A DNA stretch of 5,175 nt from assembly GCA_028293365.1 (NCBI GenBank), contig JAQGOX010000045.1, positions 1 to 5,175 on the forward strand, given 5' to 3'. Both the position numbers and the translations under genes were made by a program. The DNA is from Verrucomicrobiales bacterium (GTDB taxonomy: Bacteria; Verrucomicrobiota; Verrucomicrobiia; Limisphaerales; SXQI01). Below the pieces are notes generated by a model. The model worked only from the letters and a program-made list of their open reading frames with translations, did no database searches and was not told the origin of the DNA. Below, one piece after another: positions 1-5,175 of the stretch; within the stretch, counting starts at the first letter, position 1, and every line of letters starts with the position of its first letter.

Positions 1-792
1 TTCAATCCGTATCAACCGAAGTACGTAACGGTTCCTTTGGAAGATGACGGGGTGAACGAAGAAGCCGTCGCAGAGGCGATCGACCGTCATCCAATTCGAT
101 TTATTTACACTGTGCCAACGTTTCAAAATCCTTCGGGAGTGACAACATCGCTCCGGAAACGGGAAGCACTTCTGGAACTGGCAGCGAAGAGCAACTTACC
201 CATTGTCGAAGACGATCCTTATAGCCGGCTTCGCTTCAAGGGCAAGGAAATGCCCTCGCTCTTTTCTTTAAAAAAGAAGGGTGGCGTGATCCTTTTGGGA
301 ACATTTTCCAAGATTCTGTCGCCAGGAATTCGCCTAGGGTATTTGATCGCCAACAAAGAGACGATTCAACAAATTGTCTATGCGAAGCAAGCGGCCGACC
401 TGCAATCGAACACATTGGTACAGCACGCGGTCTATCATTATTGCCGACAGGGCCACCTCGAAAAACATATTCCGCTGATCATTCGAAATTACGGAAATAA
501 AGCTTCGATCATGACGCAAGCAATTCGTGAACTTTTTCCTAAAGAAGTTCAGTTCGTCGAACCTGAGGGAGGAATGTTCGTTTGGTGCCGTCTTCCCTGC
601 TCGATAAAGGCTGGCGATCTTTTCAAACTGGCGATCGCTAACAACGTGGCTTTTGTAGAAGGCTCCGTTTTCCATGCCAATGGTGGCGGAGAGAATACCA
701 TGCGTTTGAATTTTACAAACAGCGCGCCGGACGACATTCGTTTGGGAATTTCCCGACTGGCGGAGGCGATTCGCGAACTTTCTGCACGGTGA
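1..792 (+). CDS. PLP-dependent class I/II aminotransferase (2-aminoadipate/aromatic aminotransferase-like), 5' end cut off
   Basis: This enzyme transfers an amino group between an amino acid and a 2-oxo acid using pyridoxal phosphate, presumably in the cytoplasm. The frame is open from base 1, so the TTG at 37 is not a true start. The visible part is 263 residues; related enzymes are roughly 390-430, so the N-terminal third is missing. Counting from the first visible codon, it shows FQNPSG at 41-46, EDDPYS at 70-75 (Asp and Tyr that contact the cofactor), the GTFSKILSPGIRLGY block at 100-114 with Lys104 as the Schiff-base lysine, EGGMFVW at 189-195, and Arg235 in MRLNF as the likely substrate carboxylate-binding arginine. 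These blocks match the LysN/Aro8 and MocR-type aminotransferase fold. The substrate cannot be read from the sequence. A MocR regulator, which carries an N-terminal GntR-type DNA-binding domain, cannot be excluded because that end lies outside the window. The next gene is on the same strand after 118 bases, so co-transcription is possible but not shown. Confidence 0.93.
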   Translation, partial: FNPYQPKYVTVPLEDDGVNEEAVAEAIDRHPIRFIYTVPTFQNPSGVTTSLRKREALLELAAKSNLPIVEDDPYSRLRFKGKEMPSLFSLKKKGGVILLGTFSKILSPGIRLGYLIANKETIQQIVYAKQAADLQSNTLVQHAVYHYCRQGHLEKHIPLIIRNYGNKASIMTQAIRELFPKEVQFVEPEGGMFVWCRLPCSIKAGDLFKLAIANNVAFVEGSVFHANGGGENTMRLNFTNSAPDDIRLGISRLAEAIRELSAR

Positions 793-807
793 CCGGTCGC
801 CGGTCGC
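789..807 (+). other. GC-rich inverted repeat overlapping the aminotransferase stop codon
   Basis: Bases 789-796 pair with 800-807 around the three-base loop TCG, giving an eight-pair stem with one G-T wobble. The core is GACCGG/CCGGTC. The stem covers the stop codon at 790-792. A second small inverted repeat (GGTC 802-805 with GACC 809-812) shares the right arm, so the two folds exclude each other. No T-run follows, so this is not a standard intrinsic terminator. It could be a weak transcription end, an RNA-stabilising 3' hairpin or chance. Confidence 0.4.
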
Positions 808-826
808 AGACCAGTGGAAGGGAGGT

Positions 827-901
827 ATGGTGGTTGTCGTCGGTCAAGGTTTCCACAATCGCTGGGTAATTCACTTGCTCGCAACACTTTCGTTTGCGTA
901 A
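827..901 (+). other. Possible 24-codon leader reading frame with strong Shine-Dalgarno, upstream of and in frame with plsY
   Basis: A near-perfect Shine-Dalgarno, AAGGGAGG (818-825), sits just before ATG 827 and the in-frame GTG 830. The GTG has the better spacing of four bases. The frame encodes a short, fairly hydrophobic peptide starting MVVVVGQGF and ending in TAA at 899-901, nine bases before the plsY GTG at 911. It lies in the same frame as plsY, so only this TAA separates the two. It may be a leader peptide that delivers ribosomes to the poorly led plsY start, a remnant of a longer plsY 5' end, or coincidence. I do not recognise the peptide. Confidence 0.25.
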
Positions 902-910
902 ATCTCTGCC

Positions 911-1522
911 GTGGACTTCCTTCGCTACGCCGCTACCGCACTTTGCGCCTATTTATTGGGGTCGATCCCCAGTGGCTACATTATGGCGCGGGCTCGCGGG
1001 GTCGATATTCGAAAAGTGGGCAGCGGCAACATTGGCGCAACCAATGTTTTCAGAATCCTGGGGCGGCCTGCAGGAATCACCGTCCTGCTCTGCGACGCGC
1101 TGAAGGGTTTTATTGCTGCTCGATTTATTTCCTTCGCCACGACACCCGATTCCGTGGAATACCACGCAATTGTTGCTGGCATGTCCGCTATCCTCGGTCA
1201 TAACTATACCTGCTGGCTCCGATTCAAGGGCGGCAAAGGCATCGCCACTTCGGCGGGCGTGCTTCTGGCACTAGTGCCGCTCGGTCTTGCGGCGGCGCTC
1301 TCTGTATGGATTGTGACTTTTTACCTGAGCAAATACGTTTCGGTCGCTTCCATTACAGCAGCAACCTTTTTACCTTTTGGCGTGTGGCTGACCGGCGGGA
1401 GCAAGAGGATGCTCGTGCTGACCTCCGTCGTCGGGGCTCTGGCCCTCTACAAACACAAAACCAACATCCAACGCCTCATGAACGGAACGGAGAACAAGTT
1501 TGGCAGGAAACGCAACGAATGA
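911..1522 (+). CDS. plsY: Acyl-phosphate:glycerol-3-phosphate acyltransferase PlsY
   Basis: PlsY is an integral inner-membrane enzyme. It transfers an acyl group from acyl-phosphate (made by PlsX) to the sn-1 position of glycerol 3-phosphate, giving lysophosphatidate. The 203-residue length is normal for the family. All three signature regions are visible: GSIPSGY at 17-23 followed by GSGNIGATN at 37-45; GHNYT at 96-100 with FKGGKGIATS at 105-114; and KHKTNIQRLMNGTE at 181-194. Hydrophobic membrane segments surround residues 5-20, 55-75, 85-100, 112-136 and 142-180. The GTG at 911 places the first helix about ten residues before the first motif, as is typical, and no other in-frame start lies between it and the TAA at 899-901. 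No good Shine-Dalgarno directly precedes the GTG. One departure: the proline common in the GHxxP part of the second motif is threonine here. The gene ends ten bases before the preferred gpsA start, which implies a shared transcript; gpsA makes the glycerol 3-phosphate substrate. Confidence 0.96.
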   Translation: MDFLRYAATALCAYLLGSIPSGYIMARARGVDIRKVGSGNIGATNVFRILGRPAGITVLLCDALKGFIAARFISFATTPDSVEYHAIVAGMSAILGHNYTCWLRFKGGKGIATSAGVLLALVPLGLAAALSVWIVTFYLSKYVSVASITAATFLPFGVWLTGGSKRMLVLTSVVGALALYKHKTNIQRLMNGTENKFGRKRNE

Positions 1523-1525
1523 AGG
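1521..1525 (+). promoter_or_regulatory. Likely ribosome binding site that decides the gpsA start
   Basis: GAAGG lies seven bases before GTG 1533 and overlaps the plsY stop codon (1520-1522). It supports the short GpsA form over the TTG 1500 alternative and suggests translational coupling, since ribosomes finishing plsY stop on this site. The TTG at 1500 has its own weaker upstream CGGAG (1488-1492), so the choice is not absolute. Confidence 0.5.
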
Positions 1526-1532
1526 CAACCTC

Positions 1533-2513
1533 GTGAAAGTAACTGTAGCTGGGGCAGGCGCGTGGGGAACCGCATTAGCGGCGTTACTGCGTGGCGCGGG
1601 ACATTCAGTAACTCTTTGGGGGCACACGCCGGCTCATCTAGCGGAAATCGAGCAAGCGCAGGAAAACAAACGTTACCTCGCGGGCGTTAAATTGCCCCCG
1701 GGAATCGAATTTACGCCAGACTTTAAGCGAGCCTGTTCGGAGGTCGAGTGCATCGTGATCGCAGTTCCATCCCGCGCAATTCGAGAGGTTACCCGCACCT
1801 TGAATGACTTCACAGGACTGCTCGTCAGTGTGACGAAGGGGATCGAGTATGAAAGTGGCGCTACCATGAGCACAATCCTCGCTGAGAATGCCCCAAACGC
1901 CAGAATTGGAGCACTTTCAGGTCCGACGCTGGCTTTTGAGGTAGCCAGAAACATTCCAGCCGCAATCGTGGCGGCGAGCGATACGGTTGAAGTGGCGGAA
2001 GCGATTCAAAATCTTTTCCACAGTCGAACCTTTCGGGTTTATACGAGCACAGACCTGCCGGGGGTTGAACTGGGCGGTGCATTGAAAAATGTCATTGCTA
2101 TCGGCGCAGGCGTTTGTGACGGCCTCGGCTTTGGTGACAATTCAAAGGCCGCATTGATCACCCGGGCGATTGTTGAAATTCGACGTTTAGGAGTCGCGTG
2201 TTCCGCAAATGCAGACACTTTTTCAGGCCTCAGCGGACTCGGCGATTTGACCGTGACCTGTTTTTCAAAATTGAGCCGAAATCGTGCGTTCGGCGAGCGC
2301 CTTGGCCACGGTGAGTCGCTCGACACGGTTTTGAACAGCACCGAAAGCATCGCCGAAGGTTATCCCACAGCGCGGTCGGCATTTCATCTCGCACACAAGC
2401 TCCAGGTCAGCACGCCGATTATCGATGAAGTCTACGCGATGCTTTTTGAAAGCAAGGATATCGCAATGGCCGTTCGAGACCTAACCTGTCGCGATTCAAA
2501 ATCTGAAACCTAA
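1533..2513 (+). CDS. gpsA: NAD(P)-dependent glycerol-3-phosphate dehydrogenase GpsA
   Basis: GpsA is a cytoplasmic enzyme that reduces dihydroxyacetone phosphate to sn-glycerol 3-phosphate, the backbone of phospholipids. From GTG 1533 the protein is 326 residues, close to the family norm. It begins directly with the Rossmann strand and dinucleotide-binding loop GAGAWGTALA at 7-16. Further family blocks are ENKRYLAGVKLP at 44-55, VIAVPSRAIREV at 75-86, SVTKGIE at 99-105, LSGPTLAFEVA at 128-138, GGALKNVIAIGAG at 181-193 (Lys185 is the expected catalytic lysine), GLGFGDNSKAALITR at 197-211 and GLGDLTVTC...SRN at 235-250. An upstream TTG at 1500 would add 11 residues and overlap plsY. I prefer 1533 because GAAGG lies seven bases ahead and because the shorter N-terminus fits the family. 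The gene is tightly linked to plsY and probably translated from the same message. It faces thrH tail-to-tail with nine bases between the stops. Confidence 0.96.
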   Translation: MKVTVAGAGAWGTALAALLRGAGHSVTLWGHTPAHLAEIEQAQENKRYLAGVKLPPGIEFTPDFKRACSEVECIVIAVPSRAIREVTRTLNDFTGLLVSVTKGIEYESGATMSTILAENAPNARIGALSGPTLAFEVARNIPAAIVAASDTVEVAEAIQNLFHSRTFRVYTSTDLPGVELGGALKNVIAIGAGVCDGLGFGDNSKAALITRAIVEIRRLGVACSANADTFSGLSGLGDLTVTCFSKLSRNRAFGERLGHGESLDTVLNSTESIAEGYPTARSAFHLAHKLQVSTPIIDEVYAMLFESKDIAMAVRDLTCRDSKSET

Positions 2514-2522
2514 CCGTCTATT

Positions 2523-3125
2523 TCAAAGGGCTTTTTTGATTTGCTCCAAAAGTTCTTCATAGCTGTGGAGCGCCGGAAACTGCGGGAATTGGCGTATGAT
2601 ATTTTCTGGAGCGTGAAAAAGAAAGCCCGCATCGGCCTCAGAAAGCATCGCGGTGTCGTTAAAAGAATCGCCGGCTGCCACGACGCGATAATTGAGCGAT
2701 TTAAAGGCCTCAACTGCTTTTTGCTTCTGATTGCTTTGGCGCAAAGTGTAATTTGAAATCCGTCCGCCCTCGATGACCAGGTTGTGGCAAAGCAAAGTCG
2801 GCCAATTCAATTGTTTCATCAGCGGTTGTGCAAACTCCTGAAACGTATCGGAAAGAATGATCACCTGTGTGGTTTCGCGCAACTCCTGCATAAATTCACA
2901 AGCGCCATCCAATGGACGCAAGGTGCCGATCACTTCCTGTATATCCGCAATTCCCAGATCGTGTTGGGCCAGGATTTTCAAACGGCTTTTCATCAGCACG
3001 TCGTAATCCGGGATATCGCGCGTCGTGAGGCGGAGTTCGGGAATGCCCGTTTCCTCAGCTACCGCGATCCAAATTTCGGGCACCAGCACACCTTCGAGGT
3101 CCAAAGTCACAATCGATTGCTTCAT
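2523..3125 (-). CDS. thrH: ThrH: bifunctional phosphoserine phosphatase / phosphoserine:homoserine phosphotransferase (HAD family)
   Basis: ThrH, as characterised in Pseudomonas, removes phosphate from O-phosphoserine to give serine, and can also pass that phosphate to homoserine to give O-phosphohomoserine. It is cytoplasmic and magnesium-dependent. The 200-residue protein closely resembles what I remember of the Pseudomonas protein over nearly its whole length. It has HAD motif I, LDLEGVLVPEIW at 8-19, with Asp9 as nucleophile and Glu11 in the DxE form; TTRDIPDYDVLMK at 34-46; motif II, ILSDTFQEF at 90-98; the TLLCHNL block at 110-116; the Lys-containing QKQKAVEAFKSL at 133-144; and motif IV, AGDSFNDTAMLSEA at 151-164, followed by FHAPENIIRQFPQFPA. 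The ATG at 3125 gives the usual N-terminus. A TTG at 3143 would add six residues and has no better ribosome binding site. The gene lies head-to-head with thrB across 66 bases and tail-to-tail with gpsA. Confidence 0.93.
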   Translation of the reverse strand: MKQSIVTLDLEGVLVPEIWIAVAEETGIPELRLTTRDIPDYDVLMKSRLKILAQHDLGIADIQEVIGTLRPLDGACEFMQELRETTQVIILSDTFQEFAQPLMKQLNWPTLLCHNLVIEGGRISNYTLRQSNQKQKAVEAFKSLNYRVVAAGDSFNDTAMLSEADAGFLFHAPENIIRQFPQFPALHSYEELLEQIKKAL

Positions 3126-3191
3126 CGGCGCAGAGTGTTCCAACTATTTTTTTGGCTGTCGAGCGAATCACCACCGGGTAAGCTGCAAGCG
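3126..3191. promoter_or_regulatory. Divergent intergenic region between thrH and thrB
   Basis: These 66 bases separate the two divergent starts, so signals for one or both genes probably lie here or just inside the neighbouring coding sequence. The best promoter-like match I can find for thrB is TTCATC (3121-3126) and TATTTT (3145-3150) with an 18-base spacer, which is weak (3/6 and 4/6 to the sigma-70 consensus). A seven-base T-run lies at 3147-3153. Neither gene has a strong Shine-Dalgarno. No riboswitch, attenuator or clear operator palindrome is visible. Confidence 0.35.
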
Positions 3192-4091
3192 ATGCGGAAC
3201 CGATCAGTAACAGTGCGAGTGCCAGCTTCCACCTCCAACCTGGGTTCGGGATTCGACACGCTTGGATTAGCACTCAATCTTTATTGCAGCCTGGTAATCC
3301 GCAGGTCGAAAACAAAGGGGGTCAGCATCGTTTCTGAAATCTCGGCTACAGATAGCGCGTCCGCGAATGCAATGATCGAAGAAACAGCGTCATTGTTTTT
3401 CAAGACCGTCCAAAAACCACACTTTGGAATTGAAGTTGAAATTTCGAGCGAAATTCCGGCAGCCCGAGGCCTGGGCGCGAGCGCAGCCATACGAGTTGGT
3501 GTTCTAGCTGGTTTAGGGCGGTTGTCCGGCGCCCCACTTGAAAGAGCCGATTTACTCGAAATGGCTACGGCGCTCGAACATCATCCGGACAATGCCTCGC
3601 CTGCAATTTTCGGGGGGTTCACGGTTTCTGGAACTGTAAACCACCAGGTCCGCTGCATCCATTTTCCGGTTTCACCCAAGTTACAATTGGTGACGCTCGT
3701 ACCCGACCTCCAGATCAGCACCCAAAAAGCGCGGACGTTGCTGCCGAATGCTTATTCGAAAGCGGCCACCGCACATGCGCTGAACCGGTGCGGGTTGATC
3801 ACAGCAGCTTTCGCTTCTCAGGACTACGAGCTTCTAAGAGGGCTGTTCGATGACCGCATGCATCAACCTTTCAGGCAGCAACTTTTGCCCCTGCTCTCCT
3901 CCGTGATCGAAAGCGGGACGACCGCAGGGGCGCTTGGAGGATTTCTGAGTGGGTCGGGGTCGGCGATCATCTGCCTCGCGAGGAGGCGGCATGTGAATAA
4001 AGTGAAGCATGCCATGGCTCACGCATTCGGCGGGGGAACAACTACGATATTGAAAACTGATAATCGAGGGTTGGTGGTAAAAACAAACTGA
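3192..4091 (+). CDS. thrB: Homoserine kinase ThrB (GHMP kinase family)
   Basis: ThrB phosphorylates L-homoserine with ATP to O-phospho-L-homoserine, the step before threonine synthase, in the cytoplasm. From ATG 3192 the protein is 299 residues, the normal family length. Visible blocks are the N-terminal substrate-side motif VPASTSNLGSGFDTLGLAL at 10-28; the ATP phosphate-binding loop PAARGLGASAA at 89-99; EHHPDNASPAIFGGF at 129-143, the HPDN typical of homoserine kinases; and the C-terminal glycine-rich motif GGFLSGSGSAIICL at 249-262. The phosphate loop has Ala where GLGSSA is usual. The frame stays open 136 codons upstream to 2784, but that stretch lies antisense to thrH and has no kinase-like sequence, whereas 3192 puts PASTSNLG at its usual distance from the start. 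The Shine-Dalgarno is weak. thrH, divergent next door, can make the same product by another mechanism. Confidence 0.95.
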   Translation: MRNRSVTVRVPASTSNLGSGFDTLGLALNLYCSLVIRRSKTKGVSIVSEISATDSASANAMIEETASLFFKTVQKPHFGIEVEISSEIPAARGLGASAAIRVGVLAGLGRLSGAPLERADLLEMATALEHHPDNASPAIFGGFTVSGTVNHQVRCIHFPVSPKLQLVTLVPDLQISTQKARTLLPNAYSKAATAHALNRCGLITAAFASQDYELLRGLFDDRMHQPFRQQLLPLLSSVIESGTTAGALGGFLSGSGSAIICLARRRHVNKVKHAMAHAFGGGTTTILKTDNRGLVVKTN

Positions 4092-4118
4092 CAAAATCAC
4101 GGGAAGGTCAAGGATCTC

Positions 4119-5175
4119 CTAGCGCTCAAATACCTTGTCCGCCGACGCCTTAAGGCCGGGCGGTATCGTCATTCCAAGTGCGGCCGCATTTGGCAGGCTT
4201 ATCAGACGCTGCGTTTTTTTAACGAGTTCAAATGGAATCTTAGCGGGATCTTCACCTCTCATTACCCGTACTGCTTTCTCTGCTGCTTCCAGACCTCCTT
4301 CGTAGTAATCGCGTGAAATCACTACGGCCGCACCAAATTTAATGTTGGAACTATTGAACCCGATGAGCGGCAAATGGGCGCGCTGCGCCGCTCTTCCTAT
4401 GGCGCTAAAACCGCCAGCCGTAATGTTGTCGCTAATTTGAACGATCGCATCGATTTTTAACGAAGCGAGCGCGACGGAAGTGTCTGCCAGATCAGTTGTG
4501 CTGTTGACCGCGAGCGATTCCACTGTGATACCACGGGCGGCAGCCTCGGTGACCAATAAATCTTTGCAATAGACGGAATTGACTTCCGCCGGACAGAACA
4601 ATGTTCCCACTCGCTTGAACTGCGGATAGTACTTTTTCAAGAGATCCGCCATCTCGGAAAAGGCACTTACGACAGCTATCCCTGTAATGTTGGGCAAATG
4701 GTTGGTATAGCTCTCACCCGCACCGGCAAGCATTGGATTGGAGACGTAAGTAAAAACAATCGGTATGTCCCGAACTTTTTTGATCGCCATTTGAAGCGTC
4801 GGAGTGGAGACGATCAGAAACAAGTCGGCGCCATCGGCTTTGGCCGCATCGAAAATACTATTAAGCGTCGCCATATCTCCCTGGCCATTGCGTTGCTTCA
4901 GGGTGAAATCACGATCGATTACAAGTCCGGATGCCTTCATCCCGTCAATCAACCCCTGGATTGCCTCGTCCGCCGCGACGGAATCATTATAGTTTACGAG
5001 GTGAACTCTCCATTTTTTGGAAAGCGGGCCGCTGCTGCTCTTTTTGGAAGCGGCAGCGCCTGGCACGGTGGGCTGCTCCTGACGATGCTTCCCCGATTCG
5101 TCGATAATGATAGTGGCGCGTTTAGCAATGGAATTCGGAATTTCCCATTTATCCCTCAGCCCTCGCAGCGCGAGT
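4119..5175 (-). CDS. ABC-type substrate-binding protein (ABC_sub_bind / PF04392-like), 5' end beyond the window
   Basis: This is a periplasmic-type binding protein, which captures a small ligand and normally hands it to an ABC importer. The ligand cannot be inferred; relatives include TrpX-like proteins. The frame is open from the TAG at 4119-4121 to the right window edge, giving 351 visible residues. The binding domain runs from about residue 55 (KKWRVHLVNYND) to the end. It contains GQGDMATLNSIFDAA and VSTPTLQMAIKKV, then IPIVFTYVSNP, RVGTLFCPAEVNSVY, IDAIVQISDNIT, SRDYYEGGLEAA and VMRGEDPAKIPFELV. Residues 27-54 are a Ser/Pro/Lys/Ala-rich linker. A GTG at 5066 has AGGAG (5076-5080) nine bases ahead, but a protein starting there would have no signal peptide, which a secreted binding protein needs. 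I therefore infer that the true start lies upstream and that another domain or secretion signal precedes the linker. No ABC permease or ATPase is in the window. The gene converges on thrB with 27 bases between the stops. Confidence 0.8.
   Translation of the reverse strand, partial: LALRGLRDKWEIPNSIAKRATIIIDESGKHRQEQPTVPGAAASKKSSSGPLSKKWRVHLVNYNDSVAADEAIQGLIDGMKASGLVIDRDFTLKQRNGQGDMATLNSIFDAAKADGADLFLIVSTPTLQMAIKKVRDIPIVFTYVSNPMLAGAGESYTNHLPNITGIAVVSAFSEMADLLKKYYPQFKRVGTLFCPAEVNSVYCKDLLVTEAAARGITVESLAVNSTTDLADTSVALASLKIDAIVQISDNITAGGFSAIGRAAQRAHLPLIGFNSSNIKFGAAVVISRDYYEGGLEAAEKAVRVMRGEDPAKIPFELVKKTQRLISLPNAAALGMTIPPGLKASADKVFER

Noticed and set aside
37..39. TTG at 37 as start of the aminotransferase
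   Set aside because: The frame is open from base 1 with family-like sequence before it, and the fold needs about 130-160 more residues upstream.
875..904. Promoter-like TTGCTC - 18 bases - TAAATC before plsY
   Set aside because: Only 3/6 matches in each box, and the implied start of transcription would fall at or past the GTG at 911.
894..1203. Overlapping frames across plsY on both strands (for example 894-1103 and 814-1203 plus, 953-1201 and 976-1182 minus)
   Set aside because: They are low-complexity shadows of plsY with no recognisable motifs, while plsY carries all its signatures.
1673..2350. Minus-strand open frames opposite gpsA
   Set aside because: They are fully contained in gpsA, show no family motifs and have no ribosome binding site that stands out.
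2521..2535. AAAGGGCTTTTTT at the gpsA/thrH junction as an intrinsic terminator
   Set aside because: The possible stem is only three to four pairs around a minimal loop, too weak to support a terminator call.
2784..3191. Open frame of 136 codons directly upstream of and in frame with thrB, giving a 435-residue protein
   Set aside because: It lies antisense to the well-conserved thrH gene, its translation resembles no kinase extension, and ATG 3192 gives a normal-length ThrB.

Overview
The window is a compact stretch of ordinary bacterial chromosome with about 50% GC by eye. It holds six protein genes, of which the first and last run off the window edges. I see no rRNA, tRNA, CRISPR array, insertion sequence, attachment site or origin. 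No gene-free stretch exceeds 300 bases; the longest gap is 118 bases (793-910). The organism is probably a Gram-negative-type bacterium, and I lean towards Verrucomicrobiota. That rests on remembered resemblance of the PlsY, ThrB and substrate-binding proteins to sequences from that phylum, so it is an inference and not a placement.

Left part, plus strand: the C-terminal two thirds of a PLP-dependent class I/II aminotransferase (1-792), then plsY (911-1522) and gpsA (best start GTG 1533, end 2513). plsY and gpsA are separated by only 10 bases and form a clear functional pair. GpsA makes sn-glycerol 3-phosphate from dihydroxyacetone phosphate, and PlsY acylates it to lysophosphatidate at the membrane, the first step of phospholipid synthesis. 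The 118 bases before plsY hold a GC-rich hairpin that overlaps the aminotransferase stop, and a short reading frame with a strong Shine-Dalgarno that is in frame with plsY but ends at TAA just before it.

Middle part: a head-to-head pair separated by 66 bases. thrH (2523-3125, minus) encodes a HAD-family phosphoserine phosphatase / phosphoserine:homoserine phosphotransferase. thrB (3192-4091, plus) encodes a GHMP-family homoserine kinase. The two proteins could both make O-phosphohomoserine, the precursor of threonine, by unrelated chemistry, and ThrH may also supply serine.

Right part: a minus-strand gene for an ABC-type periplasmic substrate-binding protein of the ABC_sub_bind (PF04392-like) family, ending at 4119. 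Its reading frame stays open to the window edge, so the protein is probably longer than the binding domain seen here.

Genes meet tail-to-tail twice (gpsA/thrH, 9 bases; thrB/binding protein, 27 bases), and I see no convincing intrinsic terminator at either junction. I did not find a previously undescribed system. The points most worth a second look are the open N-terminal extension of the binding protein, the ThrH/ThrB pairing, and the leader arrangement in front of plsY.
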